A DNA stretch of 64,000 nt from Galbitalea sp036271875 (GCA_036271875.1 DATAZU010000025.1:117177-181176); one strand, 5' to 3'. Counted from the stretch's first letter, positions 8,066 to 17,202 are shown. Notes: generated from the letters alone by a model not told the origin. Numbers and translations: made by a program.

Positions 8066-9522
8066 CGCGGGTCTCCCGTGGAGATCGATTTCACGTCCAC
8101 GTACGCGATCCGCCACACATCTGTGACGTCCTCGAGCGCGTCGAGATTGAGAATTGCTTCACGGAGTTCGCGCGCGCGAGTCTCGCCGAGCGCAGGCACG
8201 GTGAGGTTATCGAACTTGGTCAGAATCGCCTCGTCGCCCTGCGCGCCAAACTCAATAGCGCCCTTGCCCCTCGCTCGCGAAGCTTCGCCGAAACTCGTTC
8301 GCGTTGAGATCGTGTTGCCGTCCACGAGATCAACCCGCAGGGTTGTGTCCATCGTGTATGGGTTCTCAGCATCAAGGACGTCGGACGACTCGCATCGCAC
8401 GCGCTGTTGCAGCGATGCGACATCCGGGTTGGAGTAGCCGTCCAGGAAGAGCCGGGCGGATGCGCCGTCTTCAGATAGTCGCCGCGGCTCGAATACAAAG
8501 CCGAGCGCGGCCGCGTAGGGAAAAGAAAAATTCGTGTCGGCGAGAGATGCAGCGGGCTTCAGCATTGCTCCGTGCTCGAACATGAACGTGGAGAGCCCGA
8601 CCGTGATGGATGCAACGTCCGAGACGGTAAGCTCCGGTCGCTGCCGATGCAACTCCGCCATGTTGTCGAGGATTGACTGCGCAGCCGAATGGAACGGATA
8701 GTACTTGACGGACACCTTTGACAGCGCATCGAACCTGCTGCCAAGTCCGTCGAGCGGGTTCCCGGGAACATCGGTGAGAGATTCCGTGCCGTACAGCAGC
8801 GTGCGCCGATACCCCCACCGCGGGTCCTCGAGTACGTCGAGGCCACCTTCCAGCCCGTCTCGAGCGAGGATGGCCGAGAGGATTCCGCTGGCAGGCGTGC
8901 GCCCCATGTGTGCGCGCTTGCTGTTGTTCCTCGAGTGAATGAGGCCACCGCCGGCCATGTCTGCGGCGATCGCCATCGCGTGCGCGGACGTTGTCGCATC
9001 CAGGCCCATGAGCGCGGCCGTCACAGCCGACGCTCCAACAGCGCCGTGAAAAGCGGGAGTGTGCCATCCGACATACCGCTCGGTAGCAAACCCGACCCAC
9101 TCCGCCAGCCGCATCTGGATCTCCGCGGCTCCGACGAACGCTCGCAGGAAGTCGCGACCACTGATCCGACTATCGTCCCTGGCAGCGAGGTACTGGGTTG
9201 CCGAGATCGCGGCGGGAACGATGCTTCCCGTCGAGCCACCCCACGCGCCAGTGCCCGCGAGTTCGTAGGCATAGACCATGAATCCGTGTAGGAAGGCCGA
9301 GTCGCCGACGGAGGATGTGCCTCCCGCGTGACCCATCACGCCATACGGCCCCGATGATGTCACGAACTCTCGAGACATCTGGCGGACGTACGGCAGCGAC
9401 GCGGAAAACACGATGCATCCGACGGTGTCAAGCAGGCGAAGCTTCGCGGCGGGCGCGACGGGGGCAACTTCCTTGAATTCGAGTTCTTCAAGGAAGTTCC
9501 CCATCGATTGCAGCAGAGTCAT
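8062..9522 (-). CDS. MmgE/PrpD family protein, copy 2
   Basis: 486 residues, clearly paralogous to the next gene: both share the segments ERYVGWHTPAFHGA and LEDPRWGYRR and the same order of domains. As in copy 1, the canonical KPLHSGR motif is altered (KRAHMGRTPA). The ATG follows AGGAGAGGG. It lies 27 nt below the ComA-like gene, so transcription with it is likely. The reaction (dehydration, decarboxylation or epimerisation of a di/tricarboxylate) cannot be fixed from sequence alone. Confidence 0.85.
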   Translation of the reverse strand: MTLLQSMGNFLEELEFKEVAPVAPAAKLRLLDTVGCIVFSASLPYVRQMSREFVTSSGPYGVMGHAGGTSSVGDSAFLHGFMVYAYELAGTGAWGGSTGSIVPAAISATQYLAARDDSRISGRDFLRAFVGAAEIQMRLAEWVGFATERYVGWHTPAFHGAVGASAVTAALMGLDATTSAHAMAIAADMAGGGLIHSRNNSKRAHMGRTPASGILSAILARDGLEGGLDVLEDPRWGYRRTLLYGTESLTDVPGNPLDGLGSRFDALSKVSVKYYPFHSAAQSILDNMAELHRQRPELTVSDVASITVGLSTFMFEHGAMLKPAASLADTNFSFPYAAALGFVFEPRRLSEDGASARLFLDGYSNPDVASLQQRVRCESSDVLDAENPYTMDTTLRVDLVDGNTISTRTSFGEASRARGKGAIEFGAQGDEAILTKFDNLTVPALGETRARELREAILNLDALEDVTDVWRIAYVDVKSISTGDPR

Positions 9523-9549
9523 CGTTGACCCTCTCCTATCGGGCGCGAC

Positions 9550-10431
9550 TCAGATTCCGGAGTAGTTCCCCGCAGATCCCAGGTCGAAGATGGGATGCGT
9601 CCCCATCCGCAGCGCCTCAAGGTTGCCGAGCTCTTCGATGCGCGCGTTGCCGATGTTGACCTCGGGACCGAATAGCCGGATGAGCCAGAACTGCAGCCAC
9701 TGGCGGTTCGCACGCGGACGCAGACCGGATGCCTCAAAGATAATGTTCTCCAGTCCGATCTCCTCGACCACCTCACGGACCTGTCGCACGCCCGTGAACG
9801 CGTGCGCCTTGATCGACTCGGGGTCGTCACCGAGCACCTTGCGCAGGAGGTGACCCTCCCAGTACACGCGCCAGGCACCCGCTTCGATCAGGGAGTGGAA
9901 TTCGCGAATGGTCGTCTCGGTGTCGATGTTGTCGTCGGTGAGGCGAGTTTCGTCGCCGTCGAAGAACTTCTTGCCGACCTCGCCGAAAACCTTGAAGCCG
10001 TGTTCGACCGCAGCCGCGACCAGGTCCTCGCGCCGCTTCAATCCGTCGTGGGTGGATGTGGTGTTCGAGATCTCGAGGGCGTTGAACCCCATGTCGCGCA
10101 GTGTCGGAAGGATAGACAGAGTATCTGTGTGACGTTCCGCCATCTCAATCCAGATCCCTCCGGGCTGCACGATGACGTCGTGCGCGCGGTACACCTCAAT
10201 CCGCTTCTCGACCTGCGAGGTGGTTACTCGAAGGAACGGGTCCCAGAGCTTGACGATGTCGAGCTGGTCGCCGAAGTCGTCCAGGACGTCCGAGACAAAA
10301 CTGATCGGCCAGCCCTGATCCATGACCATCGTCTGCCCCAGTTTGCGGGGCTTGGTGGTTCGCGGTGCAGTCGGCAACCCGAGCGTTACGTTCAGGATGG
10401 TGTCAGCAGCCGTCGTTGTCGGTGCATTCAT
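9550..10431 (-). CDS. ComA-like (phosphosulfolactate synthase family) TIM-barrel protein
   Basis: 293 residues. The N-terminal region has the family pattern K-P-R-x-x-G-x-T-M-V-x-D-x-G near residues 26-40, then DIVKLWDPFLRV near residue 58, where ComA has a K-x-G-W-G-T segment, and later EISNTT and the GEVGKK strand ends of a (beta/alpha)8 barrel. ComA adds sulfite to phosphoenolpyruvate. The altered active-site segment suggests a different substrate or a C-S or C-C lyase/addition reaction. It lies between a TcuA-like dehydrogenase and two PrpD genes. Family assignment is by eye; the Arg/Lys-rich phosphate site should be checked by structure. Confidence 0.7.
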   Translation of the reverse strand: MNAPTTTAADTILNVTLGLPTAPRTTKPRKLGQTMVMDQGWPISFVSDVLDDFGDQLDIVKLWDPFLRVTTSQVEKRIEVYRAHDVIVQPGGIWIEMAERHTDTLSILPTLRDMGFNALEISNTTSTHDGLKRREDLVAAAVEHGFKVFGEVGKKFFDGDETRLTDDNIDTETTIREFHSLIEAGAWRVYWEGHLLRKVLGDDPESIKAHAFTGVRQVREVVEEIGLENIIFEASGLRPRANRQWLQFWLIRLFGPEVNIGNARIEELGNLEALRMGTHPIFDLGSAGNYSGI

Positions 10432-10469
10432 GTTTGGTTCCCTTCAATTGTGTGAATCGTGATGTTCGC

Positions 10470-11951
10470 TCAGGCGCGATGAGTCGACGCCCGGTCGGCG
10501 GCGTGCGTGCCCGCTGTCTTGCCGAAAACTGCGCCGGTCGTGATACCGGTTGCGGTCGGATAGTTGTGATAGAAAAGCCCGCCGAGAATTTCACCGGCGG
10601 CAAAGAGACCGTTGATCTGATCTCCGTATTCGTCGATGACGTTGGCGCCGGCATCCACCTTCAGACCGCCGTAGGTGAAGGTGATTCCACAGGTGACGGG
10701 GTACGCGTGGAAGGGGCCCTTCACCACCGGCGTCGCCCAGTTCGACTTCGGAAGCGGCAGCCCGCGAGTGGACTTGCCATCTTTCTTTCCGGCGTCAAAT
10801 TCGAGCGAGCTGTCGGTTGCCGCGTTGTACTCCTCGATCGTGTCGACCATGCGATCCCCCAGTCCGAGCTTTGTCGCGAGCTCGGGGAGAGTCGGTGCCT
10901 CGATGTGAGTGGTGCCCCGTGAGGCGTATTCGTTCCTGAGCCGGCCGAAGCCATCCGCATCGAAGATCTGATAGGCGATAGCGCCCGGCTGGGCCAGGAT
11001 TTCGCGGCCGAACTTTGCGTAGGTGTGCGTCTCCAGATCCTGCCCTTCGTCGACGAACCGAACGCCCTCGGCGTTGACCATGACCCCAAAGATGTAGGAG
11101 TGGCGAGTGAACGCGTGCAGGAGCTTGCGGTCGCCCGTCATGGGAGCCTCCGCGTCCCACGGGGTCGCATGGCATCCGCTCCAGTGACCGGCCATCGCGG
11201 CGCCAACGCTCTCGGCGAGTCGATGCCCGTCACCGGTGTTGAACTCGGATCCGCGCACCTTGGCGAGATCCCAACCGGGGCCGAGATACTGGGCGCGCAT
11301 CCGACGATTGGCCTCAAAACCACCGCTGGCAAGTACCACCGCACCGGCGGAAACAGTGTGCTCGATGCCGGCCTGCCGGTACGTAACATCCCAGCGCTCC
11401 CCGGATCGCGTCAGGGCGGTTGCACGAGCGTCGTATTCCATTTGGATTCCCGCAGCCTCTGCGGTCTTGGCCAGATGTTCGACCAGCCCGAGACCGCCGC
11501 CGGAGACCTCGACGGGAGCGTTGCCGCGGAAGACGATCTTGTCGCCGTCCTGGAACGCGTGCAGGCCGAGGCTCGGAGCGAACGGAACGCCGAGAGAACG
11601 AAGCCACTGCATCGTCTCAAGGCTCGATGAGGTGAGGGTATCGAGCAGGTCGGGATCCGCCCGATACCCTCCGAGCGAAGCGACATCCTCGAAGAAGTCG
11701 TCGGAGGTGTACGTGCCAACGTCGTAACGATTGGCTTCTTCGTCCGTCATATCGACGACGGTGCGTACTCCATCGATGTCGCCGTATGCGAACCGCACAA
11801 GGCCGCCGGTGAAGATGCCGTTACCGCCACGTTTGTCGCGAGGCGACTTCTCGAGCGTCATGACCGTTGCCCCGGCCTGGTGCGCTGCGAGCGCCGAACA
11901 GAGTGCGGCATTTCCGCATCCAACGACCAGAACATCGACTTCGTGGGGCAT
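10470..11951 (-). CDS. FAD-dependent dehydrogenase, TcuA (tricarballylate dehydrogenase)-like
   Basis: 493 residues. The FAD-binding motif VVGCGNAALCSALAA (residues 8-22) and the following E-K-S-P-R and RGGN elements resemble TcuA and the fumarate reductase/succinate dehydrogenase flavoprotein family. The C-terminus has the family pattern YxxGGLKxD ... GLFAAGE ... GGLFYHNYP. TcuA oxidises tricarballylate to cis-aconitate. The start at 11951 has AGAGGA upstream; the frame is open to 12065, but that extension is not family-like. It heads the leftward operon facing a divergent PrpD gene across a 242-bp control region. Confidence 0.82.
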   Translation of the reverse strand: MPHEVDVLVVGCGNAALCSALAAHQAGATVMTLEKSPRDKRGGNGIFTGGLVRFAYGDIDGVRTVVDMTDEEANRYDVGTYTSDDFFEDVASLGGYRADPDLLDTLTSSSLETMQWLRSLGVPFAPSLGLHAFQDGDKIVFRGNAPVEVSGGGLGLVEHLAKTAEAAGIQMEYDARATALTRSGERWDVTYRQAGIEHTVSAGAVVLASGGFEANRRMRAQYLGPGWDLAKVRGSEFNTGDGHRLAESVGAAMAGHWSGCHATPWDAEAPMTGDRKLLHAFTRHSYIFGVMVNAEGVRFVDEGQDLETHTYAKFGREILAQPGAIAYQIFDADGFGRLRNEYASRGTTHIEAPTLPELATKLGLGDRMVDTIEEYNAATDSSLEFDAGKKDGKSTRGLPLPKSNWATPVVKGPFHAYPVTCGITFTYGGLKVDAGANVIDEYGDQINGLFAAGEILGGLFYHNYPTATGITTGAVFGKTAGTHAADRASTHRA

Positions 11952-12073
11952 CTGTGAGTCCTCTCTGACTCCGTGTGAACGAGTGCGAACAAGGCCGGGC
12001 TCGTGGGTGGTGATGAGCTTGAATTTATCACCGGGACTTCTGTGGAGAGGCCTGTGGTAGACCAATACAGACC

Positions 12074-12088
12074 ATCGATTTATCCGAT
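12074..12088. promoter_or_regulatory. Possible LysR-type box in divergent control region
   Basis: ATC-N9-GAT, which satisfies the T-N11-A rule of LysR-type sites, lies between the divergent TcuA-like and third PrpD genes. A second short dyad (GCGA-AA-TCGC) follows at once. The LysR gene two positions away is the natural candidate regulator. One such short match may also occur by chance. Confidence 0.35.
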
Positions 12089-12193
12089 GCGAAATCGCAG
12101 AAGCGCCGGAATACCGGGAATTATTCGCCAGTTGAGGCCGCCATCATCGGTCGCGTCGTTCGTTCGATCTTCACAGTTTCGTGGCCATGCTTC

Positions 12194-13591
12194 ATGATTT
12201 GTCCCATGCCATCAGCAACCGAACGAACACGACTCATCGAAGATTTCATCCTCGACATAACCGTCGCCGATATCCCGTCGCAGGTGCGTGAACGTGCAAC
12301 GGATTCGCTCACCGATCTCGTCGGTGTGTATCTCGCTGGTCTCGCCGAACCCGTCTCACAGCACGTTTTCGAGTACCTCAAGGAGTCGGGCCAGATCCGT
12401 TCCGATCGGGGATGCGCGCTGATCGGTCTCGGACAGCGCGCAAGCCTCAGCGGTGCCGCCCTGTTTCACGGAACTACCGCTCACGCACTCGACTACGACG
12501 ACACCGCGCATCCCGCATACACGCACCCGAGCAGCCACATCTTCCCGACTCTGTTCAGCCTGGCAACGTTGACCGAAGCCTCGGGAGAGGATCTGCTTAC
12601 CGCGTACATCGTGGGAATGGAGGTCGAGGGCAAGCTCGGAGCGTGCATTCGTCCCGGCGATCGAAACCTGGCGATGCACCCGACTGCCATCATGGGCCCG
12701 ATCGGAGCCACCGCCGCCGGGGCAAGGCTATTGGGCCTCAGCCGACACCAGCTGTCCATGGCTCTGGGGATCGCCGGCTCGTCCGCGGGAGGGCTCCGCG
12801 CCAACTTCGGGACGATGACCAAACCGTTGCACTCCGGTCGCGCGGCCGAGGGTGCCGTCGCGGCTGTGCTGCTCGCCCGCGACGGCCTCACGGCCGCCGA
12901 GAACATCCTCGAGACTCGGTTCGGCTACTTCGACGCCTTCCGGCGCACCTCCCAGAACGACCTCGAGCGGGACCTCGAGCAGATCGGCCAGTTGGGCGTT
13001 ACGTGGGAGCTGCTGCTCGACTACGGCATTGCACTCAAGCCATTTCCGTCCTGTGGCGCCAGTCATCCGGCAATTACTGCCGCGCTCAGAGTGCGCGAGC
13101 GGGCCGCGGGCGGGACGATTGCGAGCATGCACGTCGGAACGAATGAGCTCGCGTCGACCGCACTGATCCACTCCAACCCCACAACGCCGCTGCAGGCGAA
13201 ATTCTCCATGCAGTACTGCGTCGCCAGCGCGATGGTCGATGGCCAGGTGCGTCTCGGCACGTTCGACGAGGGAATGATCAGCCGCCCCGAGGTGCGCGAC
13301 CTGATGTCACGCATGGTGGTGGAGATAGCGCCAGATCTGGCTGACGATGCCGAGCACGCGGCGCGGGTCACGGCGACGATGTCCGACGGCTCCGTGATTG
13401 AAGAATTTGTTCCCTTCGCCGAGGGCAAACCGGTCAGCTGGTTCTCCAAGCAGACGCTCGAGTCAAAGTTCGATGACTGCGCGAGTCGGGTACTCGCACC
13501 CGAGCAGGCATCAACGCTGTTCTCCTGGTTGCAGGACGTCTCACACCGTGCCGACCTCGGCGAACTGGCGAGCCTCGCAAACCTGGGCTAA
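12194..13591 (+). CDS. MmgE/PrpD family protein, copy 3 (canonical type)
   Basis: 465 residues. Unlike copies 1 and 2 it keeps the classical motif order: HALDYDDTAHP near residue 96, GTMTKPLHSGRAAEGA near residue 200, and KPFPSCGASH near residue 280. It could be a cis-aconitate decarboxylase or a 2-methylcitrate or similar dehydratase. ATG at 12194 or 12206 is possible; neither has a good ribosome site. It is transcribed away from the TcuA-like operon, together with a LysR gene 43 bp downstream, and probably belongs to the same regulon. Confidence 0.88.
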   Translation: MICPMPSATERTRLIEDFILDITVADIPSQVRERATDSLTDLVGVYLAGLAEPVSQHVFEYLKESGQIRSDRGCALIGLGQRASLSGAALFHGTTAHALDYDDTAHPAYTHPSSHIFPTLFSLATLTEASGEDLLTAYIVGMEVEGKLGACIRPGDRNLAMHPTAIMGPIGATAAGARLLGLSRHQLSMALGIAGSSAGGLRANFGTMTKPLHSGRAAEGAVAAVLLARDGLTAAENILETRFGYFDAFRRTSQNDLERDLEQIGQLGVTWELLLDYGIALKPFPSCGASHPAITAALRVRERAAGGTIASMHVGTNELASTALIHSNPTTPLQAKFSMQYCVASAMVDGQVRLGTFDEGMISRPEVRDLMSRMVVEIAPDLADDAEHAARVTATMSDGSVIEEFVPFAEGKPVSWFSKQTLESKFDDCASRVLAPEQASTLFSWLQDVSHRADLGELASLANLG

Positions 13592-13634
13592 TACCCGCCC
13601 GTAGACTGGCCCGGCAACGGATCTAGGAGCCAAC

Positions 13635-14504
13635 ATGGATGTCGGCCAGCTCGAGGCCTTTCTGCGCGTAGCCGCGGAAGGCAGTGTCACCAGAGCCGCG
13701 ATCATGATGAACAAGAGCCAATCGACGATCAGCGTTCGGATCGCCAACCTTGAGCGATACCTCGGAACACGCGTGTTCGAACAGCGCGGCCGTCGTCTGG
13801 AATTGACGGCCGCCGGCCACGCCCTGCTCCCCATCGCGGAGCAGATGCTGGAGTTTCGGCAAATGGGAACCGAGCTTGCCCGTGCGGCGAGCGCCGACGC
13901 CTGGTCGCGAGTCTCGGTTGGCGCGAACAACGTGACGGCGAGCTATCTGGCCAGCACGATAGCGCGAGCTCATTTCGCGATAGCGCCCCGCGTACGCCTC
14001 GAGATCCACGTGCACTCATCGCAGACGCTCACCTCGCTGCTGCTGGAGGGACGCATCGACGTTGCCTTCCTCAATCCACTGCTTACGACACAGGTCCTGC
14101 GACAACTCGCCTCGTACCACGATCGCAGTGCGCTGGTGCGGAGTTCATCGTTCCGGATGAATTCCCAGCTCGCCGAGAATCCCTTCCTTTCGTACTCGCT
14201 CGGACCGGTGAAAGAAGCGATGCGACTTCTCGAACTCGCGATCGGGCATCGAATCACGGTGGCGGTTGAGAGCAATTCCTCGAGCCTGATCCATTCGCTG
14301 GCGATGGAAGGAATGGGGCTCGCGATTCTGCCCGCATCGCTGATCGGGTCGTCGCTGGCGACCGGAGAACTCAAGGAGGTGCAGGTGCCGGGCTTCAATG
14401 CGCCCGACTGGCCGGTCGCATTCGTTGCTTCTCCTGCACGCCATTTCCGTGCGGAGACACGCGCGTTTATCGACCTCGTGACGGAAACCGTCAAGGCGCT
14501 TTAG
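13635..14504 (+). CDS. LysR-family transcriptional regulator
   Basis: 289 residues. The N-terminal winged helix-turn-helix has the LysR pattern MDVGQLEAFLRVAAEGSVTRA, with helices up to about residue 60, and the C-terminal two-lobe effector domain follows (residues 90-285). The ATG has TAGGAG upstream. It follows the third PrpD gene and is the likely activator of both arms of the cluster, sensing a pathway intermediate. It ends tail-to-tail 20 nt from the cytochrome b gene. Confidence 0.93.
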   Translation: MDVGQLEAFLRVAAEGSVTRAAIMMNKSQSTISVRIANLERYLGTRVFEQRGRRLELTAAGHALLPIAEQMLEFRQMGTELARAASADAWSRVSVGANNVTASYLASTIARAHFAIAPRVRLEIHVHSSQTLTSLLLEGRIDVAFLNPLLTTQVLRQLASYHDRSALVRSSSFRMNSQLAENPFLSYSLGPVKEAMRLLELAIGHRITVAVESNSSSLIHSLAMEGMGLAILPASLIGSSLATGELKEVQVPGFNAPDWPVAFVASPARHFRAETRAFIDLVTETVKAL

Positions 14505-14524
14505 CCGCCCAGACTCCGGGCAGG

Positions 14525-15457
14525 CTATCGGCCCACTTTTCCGGTCAGCTCCGCAACCGGCCGGAGCAGGATCGGGCGAGCGAGGAGCCACAGTCCGGCA
14601 ATGACCAACACCGAAATCGCAAAGATCCATACTCCATCGAGGCTCTCGTCGTTGCGCGCGGCGTACATGTGATTGAGATTTCGCTGTACCCCCGTGGTCG
14701 CCACGAGAGTGACGTGCACGATGACGAACGCGACGAAATAGATCATGACGGGGAAGTGAATGGCGCGCGCGACTTCGACGGGATATGCGCGCGACATCCG
14801 TTTCGAGTCCCGCGGCCAGAACGACGACATCCGAACGCCGGACAGAATCGCGAGCGGGGCCGCAATGAAGACCGTAACGAAATAGGCCAGTAGTTGCAGG
14901 CTGTTGTAGTTCGACCAGCCATTCTCGGCTGGCCAGTTGAATGAGGCGTATTGCAGAAGTGCGGAGACCGCATTGGGAAAGACATTCCAGTGCACCGGCA
15001 CAATTCGAGCCCACTGACCCGTGCTGAACAGCAGCACGTAGAAGACGACCCCATTCAGCATCCAGAGGACGTCGAGCGATAAGTGAAGCCAAAGGGTGAG
15101 GCTGATCTTCCGAGGCGGGTTCTTGGTGCGAATCGCGCCAGTGTTCTTGCGAGTCCAAAACATGGTCGGTCGCCGAGTGGTTCGCACCTGCCAGCCGGTG
15201 CGAATGATCAGGATGATGAAGAGCGAGTTCAGGAAGTGCTGCCACTCGAGCCACACGGGAATTCCGACCGCTGTTCCGGCGGGTAACGGCGAAAAGCCGG
15301 AGTAGGTCCCGATGAAGTCCCTGCCGGCCGGCGTGCTACGAATCCAGATCGCGACGAGGACGATCACTGCAAGAACAACGACAACGAGTGGCACGACCCA
15401 AAGGGCACGGCGCACCAACAGCCGGTCGGTCCAGCGGGCGGGGGTTGACGCGGGCAT
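14525..15457 (-). CDS. Membrane cytochrome b (formate dehydrogenase gamma/cyt b561-like), likely partner of EtfAB
   Basis: 310 residues with about six membrane segments. His residues sit in three helices (EWQHFLNSL, LWLHLSLDV, IHFPVMIYF...VIVHV), fitting bis-heme b ligation. The start shares 1 nt with the etfA stop (TGATG), so the two are coupled. No ETF:quinone oxidoreductase is in the window; this protein may pass electrons from the flavoprotein to the quinone pool. The family is usually a subunit of a dehydrogenase complex, so the partner assignment is inferred from gene order. Confidence 0.75.
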   Translation of the reverse strand: MPASTPARWTDRLLVRRALWVVPLVVVVLAVIVLVAIWIRSTPAGRDFIGTYSGFSPLPAGTAVGIPVWLEWQHFLNSLFIILIIRTGWQVRTTRRPTMFWTRKNTGAIRTKNPPRKISLTLWLHLSLDVLWMLNGVVFYVLLFSTGQWARIVPVHWNVFPNAVSALLQYASFNWPAENGWSNYNSLQLLAYFVTVFIAAPLAILSGVRMSSFWPRDSKRMSRAYPVEVARAIHFPVMIYFVAFVIVHVTLVATTGVQRNLNHMYAARNDESLDGVWIFAISVLVIAGLWLLARPILLRPVAELTGKVGR

Positions 15458-16425
15458 CAGGAGCGCGCGGCCAACGCGTTGATCAGCTGCGGCACCACTG
15501 CAAATGCATCGCCGACAACGCCAAAGTCGGCGATCTCAAATATTGGCGCCGATGGATCCTTATTGATGGCCACGATCGTCTTGGCAGTCTGCATCCCCGC
15601 AAGGTGCTGGATCGCTCCCGAAATTCCCACCGCGACGTACAACTGCGGGGAGATGGTGACCCCGGTCTGTCCCACCTGGGAGGTGTGCGGTACATATCCG
15701 GCGTCGACCGCGGCGCGCGATGCGCCAACGGCGGCACCCAGTTGATCGGCGAGTTGCTCAATCAACGCGAAGTTGCTTACCGAGCCCATCCCCCGGCCGC
15801 CCGACACCACCTTGGTCGCGCTGCGAAGTGCCGGCCGGTCGGAAGCGACCGCCGCCGGAACAACCTCGTCGATGACAACCCTCACGGAGGCGGACGGGGC
15901 AATCGTCATGCTCACGCGCTTCGGCTCGGCCGAGGCGAGGGATCCCTCAAGTGCTCCCTGGCGCACGGTAATGACGGGGATTCCACGATTCGCGCTGGCC
16001 ACCACGGTGAATGCGCCGCCCAATACCGAGTGCACCGTCGAAATTTGGTCGCCGTCGCGAGCGACATCAATCACATCGCCAAGCAACGAGGCATCCAGTC
16101 GAACTGCGAGGCGACCGGCGATATCCCGCCCATCGAGCGAGTGCGCCAGCAGGACCGCCGCGGGCTTCACCTCTCTCGTGGCCTGGTGAAGCGCCGCGAG
16201 CGCGGGTTCCACCAGGACTTCGTTGACATCGGAAGACTCGGCGACATAGACGGTAGAGGCGCCGAGACGTCCGAGCTCGGTAGCAGTCGCTGCACCATCC
16301 CCCGGACGCGTTGCCACTGCCACTACCGGGTCCCCCAGGCGCGAGGCAGCGACGAGCAGAGACGGCAGGGTGTCCGCGACAGCACCGGTCGGAGTGAGTT
16401 CCGCGAGTACGAGTATGTTTGCCAC
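15457..16425 (-). CDS. etfA: Electron transfer flavoprotein alpha subunit
   Basis: 322 residues from a GTG with AGGGA upstream. The C-terminal FAD domain is clear: GRGMGS, then GASRAAVDAGYVPHTSQVGQTG, where the S-R and T-G elements bind FAD, then YVAVGISGAIQH and NKDPSAPIF. It forms a heterodimer with EtfB, taking electrons from acyl-CoA dehydrogenases or other flavin dehydrogenases. The acyl-CoA dehydrogenase at 19958-21127 and the TcuA-like enzyme are candidate donors. Confidence 0.95.
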   Translation of the reverse strand: MANILVLAELTPTGAVADTLPSLLVAASRLGDPVVAVATRPGDGAATATELGRLGASTVYVAESSDVNEVLVEPALAALHQATREVKPAAVLLAHSLDGRDIAGRLAVRLDASLLGDVIDVARDGDQISTVHSVLGGAFTVVASANRGIPVITVRQGALEGSLASAEPKRVSMTIAPSASVRVVIDEVVPAAVASDRPALRSATKVVSGGRGMGSVSNFALIEQLADQLGAAVGASRAAVDAGYVPHTSQVGQTGVTISPQLYVAVGISGAIQHLAGMQTAKTIVAINKDPSAPIFEIADFGVVGDAFAVVPQLINALAARS

Positions 16426-16434
16426 GTTTCGTCC

Positions 16435-17202
16435 CTATCCAAGACCCTGGTCGACGAGAAACTGCGCGAGCTGGGTGCCGCCATCCCCGTCGTCGACCAC
16501 GATGACTCCGGGAGCGCGGGCTGGCCGGGGCGTTACCGATTGGACCCGGGAATGTGGTTCGGACGACGAGATGCCGAGCTCCGCGAGACTGCGCACCGTG
16601 AGGGGTTTTCTCTTGGCGCCCATTGTTCCCCGCAGGCCCGGCAACCTCGGCTCTGGCGCGCGCTCGGTGACGGTGACGATCGCGGGAAGAGCCGCGCGGA
16701 GCCGATAGGAACCCGCATCCGCTACTCGCACTGCCCGCACTTCTCCCAAAGAAATGTCGATGTCATCGACCGATCCGAGACACGGCATCCCGAGGCGTTC
16801 CGCGATCATTGCGGGCACCCAGCCACCTCGACCGTCCGTGGAAATATTTCCGGCGAGAATGATGTCGAAATTCTCCGGACGAAGGACTGCCGCAAGCGCC
16901 TCTGACGTCACGAGCGCGTCCGCATTGTCGAGTTCGTCATCGAGGACCTGCAGAGCCGAGTCCGCGCCCATTGCGAGCGCGTGACGCAGACCATCCGTTG
17001 CCTCGGCCGGACCCATCGAGACCACGACCACTTCGACGTCGCCGTTGACTTCCTTGTACTGAAGCGCCGTCTCGAGCGCTCGTTCACAGATTTCGTCGAG
17101 AATCTGATCGCCCGAATCGCGATCCATGCGGCCGTTGCTCACATCGAGGCTGCGGTCGCCCCAGGTGTCCGGGACCTGCTTGACAAGGACGCCTATGCGC
17201 AT
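16435..17202 (-). CDS. etfB: Electron transfer flavoprotein beta subunit
   Basis: 255 residues. It begins MRIGVLVKQVPDTWGD, the standard EtfB start; the in-frame region up to 17256 is not conserved. Further family marks are DEICERALETAL near residue 40, the MGPAEATDGLRHALAMGAD segment, and GNISTDGRGGWVPAMIAE, which corresponds to the AMP/flavin-side motif. It sits 9 nt upstream of etfA. The pair belongs to the FixAB/EtfAB group with catabolic partners. Confidence 0.94.
   Translation of the reverse strand: MRIGVLVKQVPDTWGDRSLDVSNGRMDRDSGDQILDEICERALETALQYKEVNGDVEVVVVSMGPAEATDGLRHALAMGADSALQVLDDELDNADALVTSEALAAVLRPENFDIILAGNISTDGRGGWVPAMIAERLGMPCLGSVDDIDISLGEVRAVRVADAGSYRLRAALPAIVTVTERAPEPRLPGLRGTMGAKRKPLTVRSLAELGISSSEPHSRVQSVTPRPARAPGVIVVDDGDGGTQLAQFLVDQGLG

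Noticed and set aside
14145..15254. Long minus-strand frame across the LysR and cytochrome b genes
   Set aside because: It overlaps parts of both real genes in other frames and has shadow-type composition.
15388..16905. Open frame of 505 codons on the plus strand
   Set aside because: Antisense to etfA/etfB; composition (Arg, Gly, His rich) and lack of motifs mark it as a shadow.
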